Assembly (NCBI GenBank): GCA_030146725.1
Contig: JASLBJ010000168.1
Location: forward strand, 1-13,219
From: Sphingomicrobium sp.
GTDB lineage: Bacteria > Pseudomonadota > Alphaproteobacteria > Sphingomonadales > Sphingomonadaceae
DNA: 13,219 nucleotides
Reading direction: 5' to 3'
Shown: piece by piece, positions 7,839-13,219 of the stretch
Layout of the letters: each line of letters begins with the position of its first letter
Position numbering within the stretch: the stretch's first letter is position 1
Position numbers and translations under genes: made by a program
Notes under the pieces: generated by a model
Seen by the model: the letters and a program-made list of their open reading frames with translations, nothing else
Database searches by the model: none
What the model was told of the DNA's origin: nothing

Positions 7839-8409
7839 GCATTGTCGCACAAGTATTTCTTGGCGACGTTGTCGTTGAACCCACAAGCGTGGGGCAGAAG
7901 CTTCAGACCAACGGAGCGTCCCGGCCTTAAGAAGGTGCTAGTGCCGCAAGCAGTTCACCGCCAAGATCGGCGCAATGTTCGAGCACCCCCGTTTGCCGCT
8001 CACCAAAATGCTCCAGGTGGCGATCCAAACGCACGATCTTGCTCCGTTCGGTGCAGGAGATGTGTGGGTAGGGAAGTTGGTGAAGCATCGGCCGCTGGAG
8101 AAGCCCGAGCCATCGCGCGACGACCGTTCCGTTCGCTCTTGATCGGAGTCCTAATGACAATTGCTGGTGCCGTCGCCACCTATTGGATGGCTTCAGCGGC
8201 GGGAGCGGTCTCTGGGCTTGGGCTTGGGCTTGTGACGGCTCGGGCGCTGGTCGGCACTTCGTTAATCTCGATGGCGCGGTTCGGCTTGTTGAGCGCCCGG
8301 GCGGGCCGAGCAAATTCCTGTAGAAAACGTAATCGTCTATCTGCCGGTTGCGCGTGAGCACCGCATCCGCTCTCCATCTGTTGAGCCATGCTACCGTGGA
8401 GCGACTTTG
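7839..8409. other. Gene-poor stretch with decayed sequence
   Basis: No intact gene that I can support. It probably holds the GH43 promoter at its left end and a transposase scrap at 7942-8016. Two overlapping short frames are possible but weak. One is on the minus strand from an ATG at 8389 to 8180 (69 codons, containing ALNKPNRAIEINEVP and a Ser-Pro run, no clear ribosome site). The other is on the plus strand from an ATG at 8154 to 8357 (67 codons, hydrophobic and Gly-rich at the start, GGAG just upstream). They cannot both be real and I recognise neither. A short GCTTGG triplication (8217-8231) is the only repeat. Confidence 0.5.
7942..8016 (+). mobile_element. IS1595-family transposase fragment (zinc-ribbon region)
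   Basis: In one plus-strand frame these bases read CRKQFTAKIGAMFEHPRLPL then TKMLQ. This matches the end of the N-terminal zinc ribbon and the following segment of IS1595-type transposases, where CRKQFTxKxGTxFExxxLPLxKxLxA is typical. A TAG sits two codons before the fragment, in the place of the expected C-x-x-C pair, and the catalytic DDE region is not recognisable afterwards, so this is only a relic. No terminal inverted repeats or target duplication were found. Recognition is by memory of the motif. Confidence 0.6.
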
Positions 8410-8782
8410 ATGCGCGCTTTTCTGCTTCCGCTTCTGCTTGTCGGTTGCACGGCGCCCGGGCCACTCTCGTCCGCAAGTAGTACGGCGGATCTTGCTCGCG
8501 AATTGGACGGACGCGTCGAAGAGGCGCCCGAGGTCTGCGTGAGCACATCTGCTCGCAAGATCTTCGAGCGATCGATTCCCGCACCCTCGTACGGCACAGT
8601 CGCGGTACGGTCTGGGTGAACCAGCTGGCGGAGGACTGTCCGGGAATGCGTCCACAAGACAGGGTGATCGTGGAAGCGAACGGCGCGGAATATTGTCGAG
8701 GCGACCGGCTGCGCGGTCTCTCTCCCGGAACGACGATCCCAGGCCGATGTGCCCGCTTGGAGACTTCGTACCCCTTAGGCAA
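8410..8782 (+). pseudogene. Frameshifted small lipoprotein-like gene
   Basis: An ATG at 8410, with GGAG eight bases upstream, opens a lipoprotein signal MRAFLLPLLLVGC (lipobox LVGC, Cys13). The frame continues to EVCVSTSARKIFER and then runs into unrelated sequence and a stop. Dropping one base near 8567-8572 restores IDSRTLV, then GTVWVNQLAEDCPGMRPQD, VIVEANGAEYCRGDRLRGL and SPGTTIPG. A second one-base shift near 8741-8744 restores PMCPLGDFVPLRQ. Together these pieces resemble a short exported protein of unknown function that is widespread in sphingomonads, with conserved CVS, DCPG, YCRGD and CxLGDF motifs. Two separate one-base losses make a functional product unlikely, unless they are assembly errors. 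The 3' end is uncertain because no stop follows closely in the last frame. Confidence 0.65.
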
Positions 8783-8975
8783 CGCGTTAGGGTTGCGCAC
8801 ACGGTGGCGCCCCTGCGCGAAAGTAAAAACTCATTAAGGCACAAAACGCCTTCAGCCTTAGCCGGAGGTTCGCAGCACCCAGCCGAAAAGCCTCCGCGAG
8901 AAAGCGTGCCGGAACCCTGCTCCGTCGGTGCCGGGCTCTGCTGCTCATGCTATAACTATCCTGAAGAATTCCGCT

Positions 8976-8989
8976 GGTAACCGGTGTCA
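8976..8989. promoter_or_regulatory. Putative operator before TRAP operon, identical to the GH43 site
   Basis: GGTAACCGGTGTCA matches 7825-7838 base for base and in the same orientation, so it faces the two divergent operons differently. The core ACCGGT is palindromic. It sits 123 bases before the dctP ATG and 20 bases after a possible -10 element. The match implies common control of the enzymes and the transporter; the regulator is not encoded in this window. Confidence 0.55.
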
Positions 8990-9000
8990 CGGTGTGACAC
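8984..9000. repeat. Perfect inverted repeat overlapping the operator
   Basis: GTGTCAC, spacer GGT, then GTGACAC: seven-base arms with a three-base gap. It overlaps the right half of the operator at 8976-8989, so a second protein, or a second dimer of the same one, could compete for or share this site. There is no counterpart at the GH43 site, where the sequence diverges right after GTGTCA. In RNA the arms could also form a small hairpin. Confidence 0.5.
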
Positions 9001-9064
9001 ATTCGAAACTCGATCAAGCCGACGCAGAGTGGCAGACGAGAATAGAGTGCGAGGTGGAGAAGCC

Positions 9065-9115
9065 ATGACATCGATCTTGTGCGGTGCTGCGCGAATAGCA
9101 AGGCCGGCCGCATGA
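9065..9115 (+). CDS. Possible 16-residue leader ORF coupled to dctP
   Basis: An ATG with an excellent ribosome site (GAGGTGGAG, five bases away) opens a frame encoding MTSILCGAARIARPAA and ends in a TGA that overlaps the dctP ATG as ATGA. The dctP start itself has only a weak AAGG about seven bases upstream. The layout suggests that ribosomes load at the leader and re-initiate at dctP. The peptide has no recognisable run of one amino acid that would signal attenuation. It could instead be just a loading site, or a trace of an older dctP start. Confidence 0.45.
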   Translation: MTSILCGAARIARPAA

Positions 9116-10104
9116 TTGCGCTCAGCAGGAGGCATGTTCTTGCAGGCGGAGCGGCGCTAGGACTGGTCGGCTGCGGAGAGCGCCAGCGTCAGACCCTGTT
9201 CGGGACTGATACGCATCCCAGCGATTATCCAACCGTTCGGGCCTTCCGTCATTTTGGAGATTTGCTCGAGCAGCGAACGGGTGGCCGATTGAAGCTTAAC
9301 CTCTTCCCCGGCGGGCAACTCGGCGCCGAACGCGACACGCTTGAGATTACCAGCTTCGGAGGCCTCGACTTCAATCGCGTCAACCTCGCGCCGCTCAACT
9401 CGATCGAGCCGCTCACGCTAATCCCTTCGCTGCCGTTCCTGTTCGACAACGAGGCGCATCTGAGGCGCGCAATGGATGGGGAGCCGGGCCGAAGGATTCT
9501 CGACTCGCTTACGCGCCACGGCCTCATCGGCTTGTGCTTCTACGATTCCGGCGCGCGATCCTTCTACAACACCAAGCGACCGATCCAGCGGCCCGAGGAC
9601 ATGCGCGGACTCAAGGTCCGCGTTCAGAATTCCGACCTTTTTGTTGCGATGATCCGCTCGCTCGGAGCCGACGCCACTCCGATGGATCTGGGTGAGGTCT
9701 ATCAGGGGCTCGTCCAAGGTGTCGTTGACGGAGCCGAAAATAATTGGCCCTCCTACGAAAGCGGCCGGCACTATGAGGTGGCGCGTTACTACAGCCTCAC
9801 AAACCACGTGTTGTCGCCCGAAGTCCTACTGATGTCGAAGACGCGCTGGGACAAATTGACGGCGCAGGAGCAAGCGATCGTTCGCTCGAGCGCACAGGAT
9901 TCGGTTCCCTTCATGCGCAAGCTCTGGGATGCCAGGGTCGCCGAGGCGAAGGCCACCGTCACGGCGTCTGGAGTCAAGGTCAACGAGGTCGAGCCCGAGC
10001 CATTCCGCGCCGCCATGCGGCCGGTGTGGGAAACTTTCGTCAAGTCGGCCGACCAGCGCGAGTTGGTCGCCCAAGTCATGGCGATGGGAGGCGTAAATGC
10101 TTGA
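9112..10104 (+). CDS. dctP: TRAP transporter substrate-binding protein, DctP family, predicted Tat-exported lipoprotein
   Basis: Captures an organic acid in the periplasm and hands it to the DctQM membrane unit; from context the ligand is probably a uronate or pectin-derived acid (inference). The 330-residue product opens MIALSRRHVLAGG, a twin-arginine signal, and ends it with a lipobox LVGC (Cys21), so the mature protein is probably anchored to a membrane, whereas most DctP proteins are soluble. Family features: LNLFPGGQLGAERDTLE (62-78), the PSLPFLF strand (105-111), RGLKVRV with R170 as the conserved carboxylate-binding Arg, and GLVQGVVDGAENNWPSYES (199-217) lining the pocket. The ATG at 9112 was chosen because the Tat signal begins there. 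It overlaps the leader ORF by four bases and dctQ by eight. Confidence 0.92.
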   Translation: MIALSRRHVLAGGAALGLVGCGERQRQTLFGTDTHPSDYPTVRAFRHFGDLLEQRTGGRLKLNLFPGGQLGAERDTLEITSFGGLDFNRVNLAPLNSIEPLTLIPSLPFLFDNEAHLRRAMDGEPGRRILDSLTRHGLIGLCFYDSGARSFYNTKRPIQRPEDMRGLKVRVQNSDLFVAMIRSLGADATPMDLGEVYQGLVQGVVDGAENNWPSYESGRHYEVARYYSLTNHVLSPEVLLMSKTRWDKLTAQEQAIVRSSAQDSVPFMRKLWDARVAEAKATVTASGVKVNEVEPEPFRAAMRPVWETFVKSADQRELVAQVMAMGGVNA

Positions 10105-10606
10105 TCGGCTGAAGCGGATAAATTCTGCAGCTAGCCTGGGCCTGCTCTACGTCGGTGCGGCGGGGTTGATCCTGATGACCGCCGTGATCGGCTGGCAGGT
10201 GTTCGGCCGCTTCGTTCTCAATTCCAGCCCGTCATGGGCCGAACAGCTGGCCTTGCTGTTGATGATCTGGTTCGTCTTCTTTGCGGCCGCCGCCGGCGTT
10301 CGCGAGGGGTTCCATATTCGCATCCTTGCGCTCGAGTCGGTGCTGTCGCCGGCTAACCGCTCACGGATGCGGCTTGCGGCGCACCTAGTCGTCGGCGCCA
10401 GCGGACTTGCGATAGCGATTTGGGGCGGCGAACTGGTTGCGCGGACGTGGAGCCACGTGATCCCGACGCTCGGCCTTCCGCGCGGCTTCGCCTATCTGCC
10501 GCTGCCGCTTTCGGGGCTGCTGATGGCGTTTTTCACGATCGAGCTGATCCTCGAAGACGCCGCCGGCGAGGAACCCGCCGACCAGGAGATGACTCGGTGG
10601 AGCTGA
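10097..10606 (+). CDS. dctQ: TRAP transporter small membrane subunit, DctQ family
   Basis: Four-helix membrane subunit that forms the transport unit with DctM in the inner membrane. The 169-residue length is normal. Four hydrophobic segments lie at about 13-34, 50-67, 91-112 and 131-151, and the family signature is visible as GRFVLNSSPSWAEQ (37-50) followed by MIWFVFFAAAAGVREGFHIRI (56-76), where Trp, Arg and His are typical. The ATG at 10097 lies inside the end of dctP (eight-base overlap), so translation is coupled. The stop at 10604-10606 lies inside the start of dctM. Confidence 0.93.
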   Translation: MLDRLKRINSAASLGLLYVGAAGLILMTAVIGWQVFGRFVLNSSPSWAEQLALLLMIWFVFFAAAAGVREGFHIRILALESVLSPANRSRMRLAAHLVVGASGLAIAIWGGELVARTWSHVIPTLGLPRGFAYLPLPLSGLLMAFFTIELILEDAAGEEPADQEMTRWS

Positions 10607-11877
10607 CAATCCTTCTCCTTACGCTGGTCGTGCTGCTCGCGATTGGCGTTCCGGTCGCCTTTGCCCTGCTCGGTGCGACGATTGCGGCCTTTCTCGCAAT
10701 CGACATCCCGCTCGTCGTCGTATTCCAGCGGATGGCGGCGGGCATCAGCGTTTTCAACCTGATGGCCATTCCCTTCTTCATCTTCGCAGGGGACCTCATG
10801 TACCGCGCCGGGATCGCCAGACGGCTGGTCGAAGTCGCCGAAGCGATGTTCGGCAGAGCGCGGGGCGGGCTCGGCCAGGTTAATGTCGGCGCGTCGATGC
10901 TGTTCGGCGCGGTTTCAGGATCTGCAATCGCTAGTGCATCGGCGATGGGATCGACGTTAATCCCGCTGATGAAGGAGAAGCAGTACGATGCCGATTATGC
11001 CGTGAACGTCACGGCGACCGCCGCAATTGTCGGCCTGTTGATTCCGCCTTCGCATAATATGATCATTTATGCGGCGGCATCCGGTACCGGGGTGTCGATT
11101 GGCGACCTTTTCCTTGCTGGTGTTGTGCCCGGCATACTTACCGGCTTGCTGCTTATGGTCGCGGCATGGGTCGTGGCCGTAAAGCGCGGTTATCCAAAAG
11201 GCGAATTCCCGGGATGGCGGCCTTTCATCCGTTCCGCGGTTTACGCTTTCCCGGGGTTGATGACCGCCATAATCATTATGGGTGGCATCCTGAGCGGCAT
11301 CTTCACGCCGACCGAATCCTCGGCGATCGCCGTGATCTACACGATCCTGATCGGGGCATTTGTCTACCGCACTTTGGGCTGGAGCGAGTTCATGGCGGCC
11401 GCGATGCAGTCGGTCAAAACCGCCGCGATGGTGCTGTTGATCATCGCGTCGGCGACGGGCTTCGGCTTCGCCCTGGCAATTCTCGAAGTGCCTGCGGGGC
11501 TGGCGAGCCTGATCGGCTTCATCACGGAAAACCCGATCATGATCCTGCTGATCGTCAACGTCATGTTGCTGCTGCTTGGCACCTTCATGGATATGGCGCC
11601 GCTGATCGTCATCACGACGCCGATTTTCCTGCCGATCCTTACGCCGCTGGGGATCGATCCGGTGCATTTCGGGATCATCATGATGCTGAACCTCGGCATC
11701 GGCCTGGTGACGCCGCCAGTCGGATCGGTGTTGTTCGTGAGTTCCGCAATCGGCGACATCCCGGTTGAGCGGGCGGTGAAGACGATCTGGCCGTTTTACG
11801 GCGCGTTGGTAGTGGCACTGCTGTTGATCACCTACATCCCGTGGCTTTCCATGGCGCTGCCGACGTATTTCAAATGA
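10597..11877 (+). CDS. dctM: TRAP transporter large membrane subunit, DctM family
   Basis: Sodium-driven permease of the TRAP system. The 426-residue product has the normal length and about a dozen hydrophobic segments. Family motifs appear in order: AIPFFIFAGDLM (57-68), FGAVSGSAIASASAMGS (103-119), GLLIPPSHNMIIYA (146-159), GIFTPTESSAIAV (234-246) and NLGIGLVTPPVGSV (365-378). The GTG start at 10597 is supported by AGGAG (10584-10588) eight bases upstream and by the family's usual N-terminus (MELTILLLTL); the frame remains open upstream inside dctQ but that part looks non-coding. It overlaps dctQ by ten bases, and its TGA overlaps the next gene's ATG. Confidence 0.94.
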   Translation: MELTILLLTLVVLLAIGVPVAFALLGATIAAFLAIDIPLVVVFQRMAAGISVFNLMAIPFFIFAGDLMYRAGIARRLVEVAEAMFGRARGGLGQVNVGASMLFGAVSGSAIASASAMGSTLIPLMKEKQYDADYAVNVTATAAIVGLLIPPSHNMIIYAAASGTGVSIGDLFLAGVVPGILTGLLLMVAAWVVAVKRGYPKGEFPGWRPFIRSAVYAFPGLMTAIIIMGGILSGIFTPTESSAIAVIYTILIGAFVYRTLGWSEFMAAAMQSVKTAAMVLLIIASATGFGFALAILEVPAGLASLIGFITENPIMILLIVNVMLLLLGTFMDMAPLIVITTPIFLPILTPLGIDPVHFGIIMMLNLGIGLVTPPVGSVLFVSSAIGDIPVERAVKTIWPFYGALVVALLLITYIPWLSMALPTYFK

Positions 11878-12422
11878 GGAGATTGATCATCAAGAGGACA
11901 GCGCTGCTCGCACTTGGTGCAGGACTGGCCGCCTGCGGGCCGTCGGATGCCGGAAGCAACATGGCCGAACCTGCCAAGGTGGCGACCTCAGGGAAGAGCA
12001 AGGTGGCTCTCGATCAGGTGCCGGCTGAGGTGCTGCAGACGGCGAGGTCTGCGAGCAGGGGCGTCACGCTGCTGGAGGCCGAATCCGAGACGCGTGAGAA
12101 CCGGCGCTATTTCGACATTTCCGGAACCTTGCCCGACGGGTCGGAGATTGAGTTCGACATCATGCAAGACGGAGCGGGCTGGCGTGTCGTCGAGACGCAA
12201 CGCGATATGCCTTTCGCGCAGGTTCCGGGTCCGGTGCGCGCGGCGAGCCATGCAGCCGATGCCAAGTTCACTCCAACGCGTGTCATTGAAAGCGTCCAGC
12301 AGGACGGAGTGGCAATATACGAGCTGTTTGGACCCGCAAAGGGCAACCCACAGGGCCGCAAGGTCGAAATCAAGTTTGACGGCAGCAAGGCTGAACTGCT
12401 GACGGAGGAGTGGGCGCACTAG
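11874..12422 (+). CDS. PepSY-like lipoprotein at the end of the TRAP operon
   Basis: Function unknown. The 182-residue product has a lipoprotein signal with lipobox LAAC (Cys21), then two similar segments. Each begins with a Val-Pro turn and a helix (VPAEVLQTARSA at 49-60; VPGPVRAASHAA at 117-128), followed by beta-strands with a Tyr/Phe-rich face (RRYFDISGTLPDGSEIEFDI; AIYELFGPAKG...KVEIKFDG). This resembles a tandem PepSY-like fold, known from small periplasmic proteins that bind or inhibit. The ATG overlaps the dctM stop as ATGA, with no ribosome site of its own, so coupling is likely. A TTG at 11883 is an alternative start. Being locked into the operon, it may help the transporter or respond to envelope conditions, but that is speculation. 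It ends nine bases from the convergent hydratase gene. Confidence 0.72.
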   Translation: MRRLIIKRTALLALGAGLAACGPSDAGSNMAEPAKVATSGKSKVALDQVPAEVLQTARSASRGVTLLEAESETRENRRYFDISGTLPDGSEIEFDIMQDGAGWRVVETQRDMPFAQVPGPVRAASHAADAKFTPTRVIESVQQDGVAIYELFGPAKGNPQGRKVEIKFDGSKAELLTEEWAH

Positions 12423-12431
12423 GCGCCCGGC

Positions 12432-13219
12432 TCATTCTGCTTCTGCGGCGATAAGGACGCAGCTCACCGAATAGAGTTCACCGAACATGGCTTCCACAGT
12501 CTGGCCAGACTGTGCATCGTGCACCCCTGTCACGGCCCCGCTGGAAATCCACTGCCCAGGCTGGAGCGTGATGCCGCGCTTAGCCATCAGCTCGAACAGG
12601 AACCGTGCTGAGCCGATCGCGCCATCAGGAAAGGCGCAGGCGCGGCCGGTGCCGATCTCGACACCGTCGATGCGGGTCGTGACTAACCATTCCTCGAAGC
12701 CGCTCGAGCGCCAGCCCTCTATCTCGCGGCCGATTACGAGCCCATTATTGTTGCCGAAATCGGAGATGACGGCGATCGGCCCCAAAACATTGATAGCGCC
12801 GAGCGGCGAGCTTGCTAGCTCGATGCCGACATGTACTGCGTCGATCAGGTCCGCCGTTTCTTCAAGGGTGAAGCTGGCCTTGCCGGGTGGCGGTGTAGCG
12901 CCGATCCGAAGCAGGAATTCGGCCTCACCGGCGGCGAAACCTTCGGCAAAAGCGGGCATATCCGGGCCGCTGCCGTCTGAGGATGCAGGCTTGCTCATGA
13001 AGATTGGACCAGCCAAGCGGTCGGTGCCGAAGCGATCGGAAAGAGGCGGAAGCACTCGGCCCACCTTCCAGCCGATAATCGGCTTGCCCCAACCGGCAAT
13101 GGCGGCGTCCTGAATGGCATAGGCTTCGTCGAGCGTTCCCGGGAAGTCACCGGGATAATCGGACAGGCCGGTCGCGGCGCGGCGCGCGGAAAGGAAGCGA
13201 CCGGCGATTTCCGTCGCCT
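12432..13219 (-). CDS. 2-keto-4-pentenoate hydratase / fumarylacetoacetase-like enzyme, 5' end outside the window
   Basis: Probably a cytoplasmic, metal-dependent enzyme acting on a 2-keto acid (hydration, or C-C cleavage, in this superfamily). The frame stays open from the stop at 12432 to the window edge. Beyond the internal GTG at 13064 it continues with RFLSARRAATGLSDYPG, TLDEAYAIQDAAIAGWGK and IIGWKVGR, all typical of the N-terminal part of MhpD-like hydratases, so the real start lies outside. Family marks inside are EGFAAGEAEFLLRIG, HVGIELASSPL with a likely metal-ligand Glu, SDFGNNNGLVIG with a likely Asp, and a closing GAVTGVHDAQSGQTVEAMFG. A role in breaking down keto-deoxy acids from uronates or deoxy sugars would fit the locus but is not shown by the sequence; aromatic degradation is the classic alternative. 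Confidence 0.85.
   Translation of the reverse strand, partial: ATEIAGRFLSARRAATGLSDYPGDFPGTLDEAYAIQDAAIAGWGKPIIGWKVGRVLPPLSDRFGTDRLAGPIFMSKPASSDGSGPDMPAFAEGFAAGEAEFLLRIGATPPPGKASFTLEETADLIDAVHVGIELASSPLGAINVLGPIAVISDFGNNNGLVIGREIEGWRSSGFEEWLVTTRIDGVEIGTGRACAFPDGAIGSARFLFELMAKRGITLQPGQWISSGAVTGVHDAQSGQTVEAMFGELYSVSCVLIAAEAE

Larger units (their letters stand above)
8783..9064. promoter_or_regulatory. Regulatory and leader region of the TRAP transporter operon
   Basis: Non-coding stretch of about 280 bases before the leader ORF. TATAAC at 8951-8956 is a plausible -10 element, though no good -35 is seen 17 bases upstream. If it is used, the operator at 8976-8989 and the overlapping inverted repeat at 8984-9000 would lie just downstream of the start of transcription, where a repressor would block. 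A strong ribosome site, GAGGTGGAG at 9051-9059, precedes the leader ATG. The long open frame on the other strand here looks spurious. Confidence 0.4.

Noticed and set aside
8217..8231. Short GCTTGG triplication considered as a repeat array
   Set aside because: Only about two and a half units of six bases; too short to be a meaningful repeat feature.
7927..8844. 305-codon minus-strand open frame across the gene-poor region
   Set aside because: The product is Arg/Ser/Pro-rich without motifs and runs antisense through the transposase scrap and the lipoprotein remnant.
8787..9113. Minus-strand open frame covering the TRAP operon upstream region
   Set aside because: No ribosome site or motif, and it covers the operator and probable promoter of the plus-strand operon.
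10957..11667. Minus-strand open frame rich in Asp, His, Arg and Gln opposite dctM
   Set aside because: This composition is what an antisense frame of a hydrophobic membrane protein gives; not a gene.
12487..13113. Plus-strand open frame opposite the hydratase gene
   Set aside because: Ser/Pro-rich with no motif; the minus-strand hydratase is clearly the coding frame.

Overview
The window looks like a piece of a sphingomonad (Alphaproteobacteria, Sphingomonadaceae-like) chromosome. The grounds are the high GC content, a large TonB-dependent receptor of the type common in Sphingomonas and Caulobacter, and several proteins whose wording is typical of that group. This assignment is from recognition, not from a search. 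The theme is breakdown and uptake of pectin (homogalacturonan and rhamnogalacturonan).

Layout. (1) 29-4439, plus strand: an outer-membrane TonB-dependent receptor followed by a secreted SGNH/GDSL esterase of the rhamnogalacturonan acetylesterase type. (2) 4429-7785, minus strand, convergent with the first block: a Tat-exported GH43 glycosidase, a secreted PL1-type pectate lyase whose start lies at the GH43 stop codon, and behind it the wreck of a pectinesterase gene (N- and C-terminal ends left, catalytic middle gone, internal TAG). (3) 7786-9064: about 1.3 kb without an intact gene. It holds a regulatory site before GH43, a small IS1595-type transposase scrap, a lipoprotein-like gene broken by two apparent frameshifts, and a regulatory region before the transporter. 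(4) 9065-12422, plus strand: a tightly overlapping operon with a 16-codon leader ORF, the TRAP transporter genes dctP, dctQ and dctM, and a PepSY-like lipoprotein. (5) 12432-13219, minus strand: a 2-keto-4-pentenoate hydratase/fumarylacetoacetase-like enzyme, cut by the window end.

How the genes would work together (inference): the pectate lyase and GH43 enzyme cut backbone and side chains, the esterase removes acetyl groups that block cutting, the receptor brings oligomers across the outer membrane, and the TRAP transporter moves released uronates or related acids into the cytoplasm. An identical 14-base site with an ACCGGT core (GGTAACCGGTGTCA) lies just upstream of both the GH43/lyase operon and the TRAP operon. 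This suggests one repressor, probably of the LacI type, controls both; no regulator gene is present in the window.

I found no tRNA, rRNA, CRISPR array, complete insertion sequence or defence genes. The most informative observations are the shared operator, the internally deleted pectinesterase, the frameshifted lipoprotein gene and the leader ORF in front of dctP.
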